64,000 nucleotides of DNA from JAHRAW01 sp965262585 (GCA_965262585.1 OZ253546.1:434001-498000), one strand, 5' to 3'; positions 26,551 through 36,539 are shown, counted from the stretch's first letter. Program-made: numbers and translations. The notes: generated from the sequence alone by a model not told the origin.

Positions 26551-28959
26551 TTAGCGTAATCGCGTACCTTGCGGGTCAAACAATGGCTCCTGCAACAACC
26601 GTGCTTTGTGGGGCTGGCCGAGTATGGCAATTTCATATTCGCTGTTGGGTTCTATGCAGTCGGCGTTGAGGTATCCTAGGGCGACTGATTGTCCGACGCT
26701 GAAGCCGAATGCGCCGGAGGTGATCCGGCCGGCGTAGCGTCCGTTTTGGTAAATGGTCTCGCCGCCCCAGGCGTCGGCGTCTTTGGTTTCGATGGCGAAA
26801 TTGCATAGTAACTGCCGGGGGGGTTGGTCTTTGACTGCCAGCCATGCTTGCTTGCCGAGGAATTCGGGTTTGTCGGTTTTCACTAACCGCTCCATGCCGC
26901 TTTCGTGGGGATACCACTCCGGCGAATACTCCCGGCTCCAACTGCCGTAGCCTTTCTCGATGCGTAGCGAACCGAGCGCGCGGGAACCCACCGCTTTGAT
27001 GTGCAAGTCCGCGCCTTGTTCTAGAATCGCCCGGTATAACGCCAACTGGTTTTCTTCGGCGACATAAATTTCATATCCGAGGTCGCCGGTGAAGGAAACT
27101 CGAATCACGACCGCCTCAAAACCGCCGATGCGCGCCAGTTGGTTGCCCATAAACGGAAGTTCTTCCTGCTCCATACCGGTCAATCGTTGCAACACAATCC
27201 GCGCCTTTGGCCCGGCGATGTTGAAACCGGCCAGGGCGTCGCTCAGCGAGCGAAACGAGACGCCTTTGGCGGGCAAGTGCTGTTCAAAAATCCGCCGGTG
27301 ATAGCCTTCGGCGATGCCCGAACCAATCATCAGCAGGCGTTCCGCCGACAATCTGGCGATGGTGAAGTCGCCGGCCAGCCCGCCACGGGGGCTCAGCAGC
27401 GGTGTCAGGCAGGTGCGCCCGTCCGCCTTTGGTACATGGTTGGCGACTATGCGCTCCAGCCAGTCGATGGCGTGGGTGCCGGTGATTTCATACTTGGCGA
27501 AGTTGGAAGTGTCCACCACGCCCACCGAAGCCCGCAACGCCCGGCATTCATCGCCCACGGTTTCAAACCACTTGGGGCGTTCGAAACTAAAATCATCCAC
27601 CGCTTGCGCGCCGTCGGTGGCGAACCAATGCGGATGTTCCCAGCCGTAGGACAGCCCGAATACCGCGCCCATGGATTTTTGCAGGTCGTATACCGGGCGC
27701 GTTTTGACCGGCCTTCCGGCGTCTCGCTCTTCGTTTGGGAAGTGAATGCGAAAGCGTGAACTGTAAGTATCCAGCGCGCGTGCTTTGGTGAAATCCTTGC
27801 TTGCCCAGTCGCCGAATCGCGTTACATCCCACGGGAACATGTCCAGTTCGGGTTCGCCTTCGATGAGCCATTGGGCGACGGTCAAACCGAGGCCCGCACT
27901 CTGGCTAAATCCGGGGATGATGCCGCAGCAGACGAAGTAGTTTTTGAGCCCCGGCACCGGTCCCAGCAAGGCTGCTGAATCCGGCGACCAGATCATCGGG
28001 CCGTTGATGATTTGCTTAATCCCCGCGGTCTCCAACGCCGGCACACGCTCGCAAGCGCGCATAACATTATCTTCGATACGGTCGAGGTCGGGGGGCAGCA
28101 AGTCATGGCCGAAATCCATCGGCGTGCCGTCCTCGCTCCAGAAACGTCCGTCCGTCTCATAAGCACCCACCAAAAGGCCGTTGCCTTCCTGTCGCATGTA
28201 GTATTCCTGATCGCGGTCCGCCACGCCGGGCAATTCGCGATCCAGTTCGGCAATGGCGGGTATTTCTTCGGTTACAAAGTATTGATGCTCCATGGCTATG
28301 AGCGGCAAAGTGAAACCCGCCATCGCCGCCACTTCCCTTGCCCACAACCCGGCGGCGTTGACCACAAAGTCGGCATGCACCGTGCCTTTTTCGGTGACCA
28401 CATCCCAGCCGCCGTCGGCGCGGGGACGGGTTTCCAGCACCGGGGCAAAGCGTTGTATCTCGGCGCCCCGCTGCCGCGCACCGCTGGCGTAAGCGTGGGT
28501 TACGCCGGACGGATCAACATGCCCGGCGAGGGGTTCGTACATCGCGCATAATACGTTTTTGAGGTCCAGAAGCGGATGCAAGTCGAGGATTTCGTTTTTG
28601 GCTATCTCGTAAAATTCAGCGTCAAACGCGCCGGCCTTGGCGGCTTGAATCCGCAACTGATGTACGCGCTCTTTGGTGCAGGCGAGGTAGATGCTGCCGG
28701 GCTGATGGATGCCGCAGGATTGTCCGGTTTCCTTTTCCAGTTCGGCGTATAACTTCATCGTGTAATACTGCAGCCGCGAGATGTTGTTGGTGTCGTGCAG
28801 GCCATGGGTTCCCGCCGCCGCATGCCAAGTGGAGCCGGAAGTTAATTCATCGCGCTCCAGCAGCAGCACATCCGTCCAGCCGAGTTTGGCGAGATGATAC
28901 AGAATGCTGCAACCCACCAGACCGCCGCCGATTACTACGACTTGCGCATGACTTTTCAT
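26551..28959 (-). CDS. FAD-dependent dimethylglycine/sarcosine dehydrogenase-like protein with GcvT domain
   Basis: 802 residues in two parts. Residues 1–380 are a DAO-type flavoprotein: VVVIGGGLVGCSILYHLAKLG dinucleotide loop ending in LLLERDELTSGSTWHAAAG with the covalent-flavin-type His region. Residues 430–800 are a GcvT/aminomethyltransferase domain that binds tetrahydrofolate. Such enzymes oxidatively demethylate N-methylated amino acids (dimethylglycine, sarcosine or relatives) and hand the one-carbon unit to folate. The substrate cannot be fixed from sequence. It lies 30 bases downstream of an AruH-like aminotransferase on the same strand. Confidence 0.85.
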   Translation of the reverse strand: MKSHAQVVVIGGGLVGCSILYHLAKLGWTDVLLLERDELTSGSTWHAAAGTHGLHDTNNISRLQYYTMKLYAELEKETGQSCGIHQPGSIYLACTKERVHQLRIQAAKAGAFDAEFYEIAKNEILDLHPLLDLKNVLCAMYEPLAGHVDPSGVTHAYASGARQRGAEIQRFAPVLETRPRADGGWDVVTEKGTVHADFVVNAAGLWAREVAAMAGFTLPLIAMEHQYFVTEEIPAIAELDRELPGVADRDQEYYMRQEGNGLLVGAYETDGRFWSEDGTPMDFGHDLLPPDLDRIEDNVMRACERVPALETAGIKQIINGPMIWSPDSAALLGPVPGLKNYFVCCGIIPGFSQSAGLGLTVAQWLIEGEPELDMFPWDVTRFGDWASKDFTKARALDTYSSRFRIHFPNEERDAGRPVKTRPVYDLQKSMGAVFGLSYGWEHPHWFATDGAQAVDDFSFERPKWFETVGDECRALRASVGVVDTSNFAKYEITGTHAIDWLERIVANHVPKADGRTCLTPLLSPRGGLAGDFTIARLSAERLLMIGSGIAEGYHRRIFEQHLPAKGVSFRSLSDALAGFNIAGPKARIVLQRLTGMEQEELPFMGNQLARIGGFEAVVIRVSFTGDLGYEIYVAEENQLALYRAILEQGADLHIKAVGSRALGSLRIEKGYGSWSREYSPEWYPHESGMERLVKTDKPEFLGKQAWLAVKDQPPRQLLCNFAIETKDADAWGGETIYQNGRYAGRITSGAFGFSVGQSVALGYLNADCIEPNSEYEIAILGQPHKARLLQEPLFDPQGTRLR

Positions 28960-28989
28960 TGCTTGCTCCGAAAAAATAATGAGTTGGTT

Positions 28990-30177
28990 TTAGGCGGCGC
29001 GCAACGAACCGGCGTATTCGGCGATGCGCCCGCAAGCGTCCACCAGTTGCCGCTCATCCGCGCCCAAACTGACCCGCAGCAAATTGGCGCAGGTGTCTGA
29101 GACGCCGAATCCATCGCAGGGAAGAATGGAAACGTTGTGTAGTTCCAATAACTCGCGGGCAAAGTGCCGCGCCGACACCGGCATCTCGCTGATGTCGAAC
29201 ACCACGAACATTCCACCTTCGGCGCTGAACAAATTGAGCCCGCGGATGCCGTCCAGTTGCCGCAATACCACCCCCCGCCGCCGGTCGAGTTTACCGCGCA
29301 CTTCCGCCGCCGTGGCGGTTCCCGACTCGAGTGCCACAACCGCCGCATCTTGAATGAACGCCGGCAATCCGTAGGACAGGCACATGGCGAGATTGTAGAG
29401 ATGCCGCATCAACGCATCCGGCCCGATCACCCAGCCGAGCCGCCAGCCGGTCATGCGGTGGGATTTGGAGACGCTGGATATGGTGATGCACACCCGCTCG
29501 GCATCCGGCAGGCCGAGCGGGTTGGCGCGCTCGGAATCGGTCAGCAGTTCCTGATAAACATCATCGTTAATCAACCAGATTTTCTTCTCCACGCAGGCGC
29601 GCACGACCGGTGCGTATTGCTCGCGAGTATAAACCGCGCCCACCGGATTGTTGGGGGAGTTAAGCACGATGGCGCGGGTGCGCGGGGTGATGGCTTCGAG
29701 GATGTCATCAGGATCAATCTGAAATCCGTTTTCGAATTTCACCGGCACGCGCACCAGAGTCGCCCCCGAAGCACCGAAGGTTGCCGGATAAGTGGTGTAG
29801 TAAGGCTCCGATAAAATCACCTCATCGCCCTTCTCCAACAAACACTGAGCGACCGCAAACAAAGCGTTTTGCGCGCCGGAAAAAATCGCGCAGTTGAAAT
29901 CGCCGACCTTGCGGCCAGTCAATTGCAAATGGCGTTGAGCCACCGCCCGCCGCAGATCAAGATTGCCATTGACCGCCGTATAGTGATGGCGTCCGGCGCG
30001 TAAACTGTCAACCGCCGCATCAACGATGTGAGCCGCAGTAACCTCGTCAGTCTCCTGACCAACGCTGAGCATAATAATGTCTTCCCCAGCCTCCTGCCGC
30101 GCCAGCCCGTCATAATGAACATCCCAAGAATCAACACTATCCCCGGCAATTCGGTTGGTGAGTTTGGAAAATTTCAT
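28990..30177 (-). CDS. aruH: Class I/II aminotransferase, AruH-like
   Basis: 395 residues, fold-type I PLP enzyme. The PLP lysine is in SSVSKSHRMTGWRLGW, NSPNNPVGAVY binds the cofactor, and the C-terminal Arg is in NLLRVSLG. N-terminal MKFSKLTNRIAGDSVDSWD strongly recalls arginine:pyruvate transaminase AruH of Pseudomonas, which makes 2-ketoarginine and alanine. An AruI-like decarboxylase, the next pathway step, lies 1.6 kb away on the other strand, supporting this. Exact amino acid specificity is inference. Confidence 0.75.
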   Translation of the reverse strand: MKFSKLTNRIAGDSVDSWDVHYDGLARQEAGEDIIMLSVGQETDEVTAAHIVDAAVDSLRAGRHHYTAVNGNLDLRRAVAQRHLQLTGRKVGDFNCAIFSGAQNALFAVAQCLLEKGDEVILSEPYYTTYPATFGASGATLVRVPVKFENGFQIDPDDILEAITPRTRAIVLNSPNNPVGAVYTREQYAPVVRACVEKKIWLINDDVYQELLTDSERANPLGLPDAERVCITISSVSKSHRMTGWRLGWVIGPDALMRHLYNLAMCLSYGLPAFIQDAAVVALESGTATAAEVRGKLDRRRGVVLRQLDGIRGLNLFSAEGGMFVVFDISEMPVSARHFARELLELHNVSILPCDGFGVSDTCANLLRVSLGADERQLVDACGRIAEYAGSLRAA

Positions 30178-30270
30178 AGGGCGATGATGTGGTGGATTGG
30201 TAGCGGGCGGAATGGTAGCACGGAGGGGGGCAAAAACATGTGCGGCGTAAGTCGCTCCTGATAAGGACGG

Positions 30271-31644
30271 TTATTGATTGGCATGGGGAAGGACGAATGC
30301 ACCTTTGAAATCGGCGATTTCAGATAATCTTCGGCATTGGGTCATCGTGGCTTCGGCTTCTGTGGGGGTGAGTGCGCCGCCGAATTTGCATAGGGTGCGA
30401 AATTTGTGTTCGATTTCTTTGTGGGTTAGTGGGTTGTCCGGGTCGCCTTTGGGTGATGAGGCGAGGCTGTGTTGGTATACCGACCTGTCGTCCAATTCGA
30501 CTTCCACTCGCGCGCTCCATTCTTGGGGATAGCGCGCTTCTACTTCCGGGTCTACCACCATGGTCACGGTATCGTGCAGGCGCAGGAGTTCATCGTCGTC
30601 GAGGGCAACTTCGGTAAATTCTTGTACTCCGGCGCGGCCGTGTCGGGCGATGAGCGCGAGCACAAAGCCCATGGAAAACTTCGACTGGTGAATGCTGCGT
30701 GGTCGCTTTACCGCGCCGAGCACATCCACCGCGGCTTGATACACATACGCGGTTATGCGGGTGATGCGCGTGTGGTCGAGGTGGTGCTGGCGGCGAATTT
30801 CCATGAGCGCGTCCGCCGCCGGATGGGTATGACGGCAGGAGGCGTGGTATTTCAGTGAAGTCTCCGGCAACGCCCAGCGATGTCCAAGTTGAGCGACTAG
30901 GGTTGCCGGGTCGCCCTCCCCCAGCATGCCCGCCGCCAGACCTCGCTCGCCTTCGAGGATGCGCTTGGCGGCGGTCAGGCCATGACGCGCGGCACACGCC
31001 GCCAGCATTCCGTCCGCCGCCGCCTTGGCGGTGTGCAGTTGCTTGGAATCCGCCGCATCGCGTAGAAACTCCCACAACCCCGCCGCCTGAGTGCCGGCGG
31101 AGCCGAGGGCGTGAAGGGTTTGCGCCTCGTTCAGTTTCAGCAGGTTGCATATCGCCAGGGCGGCGGCAAGCGTACCGGCGGTGGCGGTGGTATGAAAAAC
31201 GCGGTAATGGCTTGGCCCGAGAAATTCGCCGATGCGAATTCCACATTCATAACCGACCACGGCGGCGGTAATCACATCCTTGCCGGAGCAGTGCATGGAT
31301 TGCGCCATCGCAACCACCGGCGGAAATACCACCGCAGCGGGATGAAACACCGAGCCGTTGTGCAAATCATCTTGCTCGACGACATGGGATGCGGCGGCAT
31401 TGACCAGCGCGGCGAACAGCGGACTGGTCATTTTCCGCGAACCAAATAGTTGACTCGGCCCGTCCTGCGGCCCCATCTCCCGCGAAAATTTTTCAAGTGC
31501 CACCACCGGCCGTGCACCGCTGCCCGCCAACGCCGAGCCGAACCAATCGAGGAACAATTCCTGAGTCCGCTCCACCACTACCGGCGGCAGATCATCGTAT
31601 GCCAAAGTGGCGGCGAAGGTGGCGAGTTGCGCGGAAGCAGTCAT
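30271..31644 (-). CDS. MmgE/PrpD family protein
   Basis: 457 residues. Family marks: an N-terminal all-helical domain with DWFGSALAGSGARP, HVVEQDDLHNGSVFHPAAVVFP, VVGYECGIRIGEFL and HTTATAGTLAAA, then KYHASCRHTHPAADA. Members include 2-methylcitrate dehydratase, cis-aconitate decarboxylase and many enzymes of unknown substrate. With no prpBC here, 2-methylcitrate is unlikely; the setting between aruH- and aruI-like genes suggests a role in amino acid or dicarboxylate breakdown. Confidence 0.82.
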   Translation of the reverse strand: MTASAQLATFAATLAYDDLPPVVVERTQELFLDWFGSALAGSGARPVVALEKFSREMGPQDGPSQLFGSRKMTSPLFAALVNAAASHVVEQDDLHNGSVFHPAAVVFPPVVAMAQSMHCSGKDVITAAVVGYECGIRIGEFLGPSHYRVFHTTATAGTLAAALAICNLLKLNEAQTLHALGSAGTQAAGLWEFLRDAADSKQLHTAKAAADGMLAACAARHGLTAAKRILEGERGLAAGMLGEGDPATLVAQLGHRWALPETSLKYHASCRHTHPAADALMEIRRQHHLDHTRITRITAYVYQAAVDVLGAVKRPRSIHQSKFSMGFVLALIARHGRAGVQEFTEVALDDDELLRLHDTVTMVVDPEVEARYPQEWSARVEVELDDRSVYQHSLASSPKGDPDNPLTHKEIEHKFRTLCKFGGALTPTEAEATMTQCRRLSEIADFKGAFVLPHANQ

Positions 31645-31755
31645 GGCGTGGCGGGTAGAAAACCTACGGGGAGAGATGGGTTAGTGATGGCCAGCAATGT
31701 GGCGGCTGTTTGTGGAATTCATATATACTTATTTTACCTTTTCCCTGACAGCAAA

Positions 31756-33381
31756 ATGAACCGAAAACCCCTGACGGTTGGCGAAGCACTGGTGGAATTG
31801 CTGGCGGAGTATGGCGTGGATCTGGTGTTTGGCATCCCCGGCACGCACAGCATCGAACTCTATCGTGGTTTGAGTCGGGTCGCCGAAACCGGGGAAATCC
31901 GCCACATCTCACCCCGCCACGAACAAGGCGGCGGCTTCATGGCGGACGGTTACGCGCGCATCAGCGGCAAACCCGGAGTGTGTTTTGTTATCACCGGCCC
32001 CGGCGTGACCAACATTTCCACGCCGCTTGGGGAAGCCTGTATGGACGCGGTGCCTATGCTGGTAATTTCACCGGTGAATGAGCCGGATGCGGACAACTAC
32101 AATCGTGGAAGGCTGCACGAAATCACCAACCAATCCGCGGTTACCGCTCCGCTGACTGCGTTTAGCGTCACGGTTGGCGAAGCCGATGAAATACCGCAAC
32201 TACTAGCGCGGGCGTTTGCGTTATTTGCGAGCGAAAAACCGCAGCCGGTTCATATCAGCATTCCGCTTTCCATCCTGCCCATGCCGGTGCGCGGAAAATG
32301 GAGCGCCGTTGCGCCGCCGTCGCCACCACTTGCGAGCAATGAGCAAATCGCGCAGGCGATTCGGATGATCGAAAACGCAGCGCGCCCGGTGGTAATCGCC
32401 GGCGGCGGCACCAGCCGTTGCGCGGTCGAGGTTGTGGCGTTGGGCGAAGCCATCCCCTGCCCGCTGCTTACCACCGTGGCCGGGCGTGGAGTCGCGCCCG
32501 CATCTCATCCCTTGTCGGTGGGCGCGCAAGTGCGGGCGCCTCGGGTTCAGGCGTTGCTGGAAGACGCCGACCTCGCGATTTTTTTGGGAACGGAATTTGC
32601 TCAGGCCGACTTGTGGAACGATGATCTGAAAATTCCGACTCGGCAAATTTGGGTAAACCTTAGCCGCGGTGCGTTGCAACGAGAGGGCGAGGTGCTTGCC
32701 ATCCATGCCGAGGCCGGCGACACCGCAAGGCGCATCACCGAAAAACTGCCGCCCGCAAAAAAGACGCAGTGCGAACGAGTCCATGGGCGTTGTGCCGCGT
32801 TGCGGGAGTCCCACGCTGGCGGTTTCACTTCCAAAGAAAAAATCCACTGGGCGGTGCTTGCCGAGTTGATGAAACATCTGCCCAAAGAAACTTTGATTGT
32901 CAGCGACATGACCCAACTCGCCTATACCGCAATCGATTATCTACCGTTGGAACGCCCCAATTCCTGGTTTCATCCGACTGGCTACGGGACTTTGGGGTAT
33001 GCCCTGCCGGCGGCCATCGGCGCGCTGTTGGCGGGTTCGGCTCATCTGCCTCGGCAGGCTTTGGTGCTGGTGGGAGACGCCGGTTTGCAATACACCTTTC
33101 AGGAGATGACGCTGGCGGCGGAATTGGAATTGAATTTGGTGGTGCTGCTATGGAACAACGATGAACTGCAACAAATACACGACGACATGAAAGACGCCGG
33201 AATTCCACCCCTCGGCATTCGCCAGCAAAACCCGGATTTCATCGCCCTGGCACACGCTTGCAACTGGCGCGCGCGGATTGTGAAATCCTTGCGCACGCTG
33301 GGTGTCGAAATTGAGCAAGCGTTTAATGAGACTGGGCCGGTGCTATTGCGCCTGGATCAAGATTCAATTCCACCGCCGTAA
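31756..33381 (+). CDS. aruI: Thiamine diphosphate enzyme, AruI-like 2-ketoarginine decarboxylase
   Basis: 541 residues of the acetolactate synthase-like fold. The catalytic Glu is in RHEQGGGFMADGYARISGKPG, and GDAGLQYTFQEMTLAAELELNLVVLLWNND is the thiamine diphosphate/Mg motif. The middle domain lacks features of FAD-using AHAS. Similar to 5-guanidino-2-oxopentanoate decarboxylase AruI, which gives 4-guanidinobutyraldehyde. Start at the ATG at 31756 because the frame upstream is non-coding and overlaps the divergent PrpD gene. Divergent from the aruH/prpD strand, sharing a short AT-rich control region. Confidence 0.75.
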   Translation: MNRKPLTVGEALVELLAEYGVDLVFGIPGTHSIELYRGLSRVAETGEIRHISPRHEQGGGFMADGYARISGKPGVCFVITGPGVTNISTPLGEACMDAVPMLVISPVNEPDADNYNRGRLHEITNQSAVTAPLTAFSVTVGEADEIPQLLARAFALFASEKPQPVHISIPLSILPMPVRGKWSAVAPPSPPLASNEQIAQAIRMIENAARPVVIAGGGTSRCAVEVVALGEAIPCPLLTTVAGRGVAPASHPLSVGAQVRAPRVQALLEDADLAIFLGTEFAQADLWNDDLKIPTRQIWVNLSRGALQREGEVLAIHAEAGDTARRITEKLPPAKKTQCERVHGRCAALRESHAGGFTSKEKIHWAVLAELMKHLPKETLIVSDMTQLAYTAIDYLPLERPNSWFHPTGYGTLGYALPAAIGALLAGSAHLPRQALVLVGDAGLQYTFQEMTLAAELELNLVVLLWNNDELQQIHDDMKDAGIPPLGIRQQNPDFIALAHACNWRARIVKSLRTLGVEIEQAFNETGPVLLRLDQDSIPPP

Positions 33382-33387
33382 TAATGA

Positions 33388-33442
33388 TCGGCTAACGCCG
33401 GGATTGTTTAACTGGATTCCAGTTGCGCGGGAATGACGACTA
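33388..33442 (+). repeat. Single REP-like element between aruI-like and matB genes
   Basis: Carries GGCTAACGCCG and CTGGATTCCAGTTGCGCGGGAATGACGAC. A near-identical block lies after ccoP at 54701–54785. Related to the ATTCCC..GGGAAT termini of the big arrays. The matB stop codon lies at its right edge. It sits between convergent genes and could act as a transcription-end hairpin. Confidence 0.7.
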
Positions 33443-35008
33443 GTTTTCATACCGCTCGCGCAGGTAATTTTTGCGCACTTTTCCCATGGCGTTGCGGGGG
33501 AGTTCTTTGCGGAACAAAAACTGTTTTGGTTGTTTGAAGTTTGCCAGTTTATTTTTGAGGGCGGCGCGTAGGTCTTCTTCTTTTAAGTTTACTTCGGAGT
33601 CGCACACCACCACCGCCACTACGCATTCGCCGAAATTGTCATGCGGAAGCCCGATGACGGCGGATTCTTTGACGCCTTTGATGCGGTCAATTTGGTTTTC
33701 TATTTCCCTGGGATACACGTTGTAGCCGCCTGAAATAATCAGGTCGCCGCTGCGTCCGACTATGGAAACATAGCCTCGCTCATCCACCATCGCAAGGTCG
33801 CCGGTAATGAAAAATCCGTTGTCGCGCAATTCCTCGCGGGTTTTTTCAGGCTTGCGCCAGTAACCTTGAAACACGTTTGCGCCGCGCACTTCAATAACGC
33901 CGACTTCGCCGCCGGGCACTTCCACGCCCGTGGCCGGGTCGGTGATTCGCATCTCCACCCCCGGCAGCGGAAATCCGATCATCCCGGCGCGCCGTTCGCC
34001 GTCATAGGGATTCGAGAGGTTCATTCCGGTTTCGGTCATGCCGTAGCGTTCGAGGATGGCGTGGCCGGTTCGCGTGCGCCATTGCGCGTGGGCTTCCGCC
34101 GGCAGCGGCGCGGAACCCGACACAAACAGACGCATGCCGGCGGTCGCCGCTCGGTTCAAGCGAGGATGGTCGAGCAGCCGGAAATAGAGGGTTGGCACGC
34201 CCATGAATGTCGTAGCACGGGCCATGGCGGCGATGACCGCTTCGGCGTCGAAAGCGGGTAGAAAAATCAACGATGAGCCCGCCAGTAGCGTGATATGAAT
34301 GGCGACGAAAAGGCCGTGGGTGTGGAAGATTGGCAGCGCATGAATCAACACGTCGGCGGCGGAAAAACGCCAGCAGTCCGTGACCGTCTGCGCATTGCAG
34401 GCGAGGTTGCCGTGGCTCAACATCGCGCCTTTGGAGCGGCCGGTGGTGCCGGAGGTATACAAAATCGCCGCCAGATCGTCTTTGCCACGCGGCACCGCTG
34501 CGAATTTACTTGATGATTTGGTGCCTGATGATTTGGTGCCCGATAATTTAGCGATGGCTTCAGCGAGCGTGCCCGAACCATCGGCGGCCAGTGAGAATTG
34601 CACGGCGATTTCAGTCTTCGCAACCTTCGCGGCAATCGCCCTCAAGGCTTCCGTTTTGCTTGGGTCACAAACCAGCACAGACGGCATCGAGTCGCCGAGG
34701 AAATACTCCATCTCCGCCGCCGTATACGCGGGATTCAAGGGTAGCAACACACCGCCCGCCAGCAATATTCCGAGATAAAGTTGCACCGATTCCAGCGACT
34801 TCTCGACCTGCACTGCGACCCGTTCTCCGGGCTGCAGGCCAGTTGCCATAAGCACCTCGGCGATGCGCTCGGCGGCGGCGAACATCGCGCCATAGGAAAC
34901 CTTGCGGCCATCCGGCAGTTCCGCGAAACTCGCCTGCTCGTGCCCCACCGAAGCGGCGCGCAAACGAGTGGCAAGATAATTCTCGCCATACACGCCCGGC
35001 GACTCCAT
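33440..35008 (-). CDS. matB: Malonyl-CoA synthetase (AMP-forming ligase)
   Basis: 522 residues of the acyl-adenylate ligase family. ATP loop ILYTSGTTGRSKGAMLSHGNL, A5 motif ERYGMTETGMN, hinge GDLAMVDERGYVSIVGR and C-terminal catalytic Lys in PRNAMGKVRKNYLR. The one-base TGATG overlap with malonyl-CoA decarboxylase identifies it as MatB, activating malonate to malonyl-CoA. The pair channels malonate to acetyl-CoA. A short in-frame duplication near residues 160–170 repeats the SGTKSSGTKSS unit, a sign of slippage. Confidence 0.88.
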   Translation of the reverse strand: MESPGVYGENYLATRLRAASVGHEQASFAELPDGRKVSYGAMFAAAERIAEVLMATGLQPGERVAVQVEKSLESVQLYLGILLAGGVLLPLNPAYTAAEMEYFLGDSMPSVLVCDPSKTEALRAIAAKVAKTEIAVQFSLAADGSGTLAEAIAKLSGTKSSGTKSSSKFAAVPRGKDDLAAILYTSGTTGRSKGAMLSHGNLACNAQTVTDCWRFSAADVLIHALPIFHTHGLFVAIHITLLAGSSLIFLPAFDAEAVIAAMARATTFMGVPTLYFRLLDHPRLNRAATAGMRLFVSGSAPLPAEAHAQWRTRTGHAILERYGMTETGMNLSNPYDGERRAGMIGFPLPGVEMRITDPATGVEVPGGEVGVIEVRGANVFQGYWRKPEKTREELRDNGFFITGDLAMVDERGYVSIVGRSGDLIISGGYNVYPREIENQIDRIKGVKESAVIGLPHDNFGECVVAVVVCDSEVNLKEEDLRAALKNKLANFKQPKQFLFRKELPRNAMGKVRKNYLRERYEN

Positions 35009-36321
35009 CAGGTTTTTTTCAGCACGCGTTTCACCTCGGACGAGTAGATGATTTTGCCGTGGTTGGCGAACGCTTCGTGGTTGCGTTCGATGGCGCCGAG
35101 ATCGTACAAATAGTTGACCATCACGCCCCAGGAATTTTCCATGCCACGGACGCTGCGGTCGGCGTCGACGTTAATCCATTCAAGTTGCGCTCCGTTGCCG
35201 AGATGGAAACGGGCTACCGGATCGTATGGGCCACGGGCTGACTTCGCCTCGCACAAGTAACGCGCCGTCACTTCCAATAAGACATCGGCGGCGTGTGTTG
35301 AACCGGCGGCGGCAGAATCCATAGCCGTCAGCGAAGCACGTTGCGCCTCGTTCAAGACGCTCGCCTCGCCTCGCTCACATTCCCCCAACGCCCAGCGTCG
35401 CAAGCCCAGAACCGGCGACAGCGTGACGAAGGTTTTGAGGGCTTTGAATTCGCCTTGTAACTCCTCGACTACTTGTTTGATTAAGAAACTTCCGAAGGAG
35501 ACGCCGCGCAACCCGGCTTGGCAGTTGGAGATGGAATAGAACGCGGCTACGGTGGCGGCGTTCGGGTCCAGCGTGGTGCGTCCCTTGGATAGAATCGGGT
35601 TGATGGCGCAGGGTCGCTCGTTGGTCAACGCCACTTCGACGAATATCAGCGGATCATCATCGAGCGCCGGATGAAAGAACGCATAAAGCCGCCGGTCCGG
35701 TGCCGCAACTCGCAGGCGCAAGTCGTCCCAGCCGTCAATGGCATGCACCGCTTCATAAGCAATAATCTTTTCTAAAATCTCCGCCGAACTCGACCAGTCA
35801 ATGCGGCGTAACTCGAGAAAGCCGCGATTGAACCAAGACGCCAGCAAGTGGCGAAAATCGGTGTCCAATTGTTTCAGGTCGCCGTCTTCTTGTGCCGCCG
35901 CCAGCAAATCGGTGCGCATGGCGACCAACGCACGGGTGCCGCCCGGAACGCGATTCAAACGCCGAATCAATTCCCGGCTGCGCGGCTCGCTGGCCAGATG
36001 AATCATGCGTTCGTGCTCGCCGTGGCTATGGCTCTGGCCGCCCGCTTCCCGCCAATCCGCAAGCGCGTCTTCCAGTGCCTTTTTGTCGACGCCAAAACGA
36101 TGCGCCGCTTCGCTAAAAAACTCCCGCTTGCCCGCCTCATTCAATTTGGCGTAGCGCGCAAAAATTTCCCCGGACAACGCCAGGCCGGTAGCCTCTCCAC
36201 GCCCAGACAACAACGCCGCGCACAAGTCGCCAAGGCTTTTTTCGGCCCCGGAGGAGACCAAAGAATGCCCGACTTCGGCAATGCGCGAAAACAGATCGTT
36301 AAACAGCCGGAGGGTTTTCAT
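35008..36321 (-). CDS. matA: Malonyl-CoA decarboxylase
   Basis: 437 residues. Converts malonyl-CoA to acetyl-CoA and CO2. Family marks: helical N-terminal domain, RRIDWSSSAEILEKIIAYEAVH, HPALDDDPLIFVEVALT, FYSISNCQAGLRGVSFGSFLIK and C-terminal HLGNGAQLEWIN and NSWGVMVNYLYD. First gene of the two-gene mat operon, translationally linked to matB. No malonate transporter is adjacent. Confidence 0.93.
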   Translation of the reverse strand: MKTLRLFNDLFSRIAEVGHSLVSSGAEKSLGDLCAALLSGRGEATGLALSGEIFARYAKLNEAGKREFFSEAAHRFGVDKKALEDALADWREAGGQSHSHGEHERMIHLASEPRSRELIRRLNRVPGGTRALVAMRTDLLAAAQEDGDLKQLDTDFRHLLASWFNRGFLELRRIDWSSSAEILEKIIAYEAVHAIDGWDDLRLRVAAPDRRLYAFFHPALDDDPLIFVEVALTNERPCAINPILSKGRTTLDPNAATVAAFYSISNCQAGLRGVSFGSFLIKQVVEELQGEFKALKTFVTLSPVLGLRRWALGECERGEASVLNEAQRASLTAMDSAAAGSTHAADVLLEVTARYLCEAKSARGPYDPVARFHLGNGAQLEWINVDADRSVRGMENSWGVMVNYLYDLGAIERNHEAFANHGKIIYSSEVKRVLKKT

Positions 36322-36501
36322 TGGAAGTCTGGTTCATGCTGAATAGGAATCCTCAACGTAACTATCATCGCTGAGCGCGTAATTTCCGGAATGTTCCGCC
36401 GGGGCCCGTCCACTTGTGCCGAGGTTGCCCGTGGCGGCGGTGCTATTATACTCGCACCGGGCGGCGAAATTGCCGGGGCGGTGGCGGACAGTCGAGGCGA
36501 T

Positions 36502-36525
36502 AAAAAAACCGCCTTGCGGCGGCTT
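36502..36525 (-). terminator. Rho-independent terminator after the 2TM gene
   Basis: On the minus strand CCGCC-GCAA-GGCGG is followed by seven T. It sits 15–40 bases past the stop of the 2TM protein gene, on that gene's strand. Confidence 0.75.
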
Positions 36526-36539
36526 TGTTTTGCGATTTT

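Noticed and set aside
31450..31755. Upstream extension of the aruI-like frame
   Set aside because: It is antisense to the PrpD gene start and without similarity to the family. The ATG at 31756 gives the expected N-terminus.
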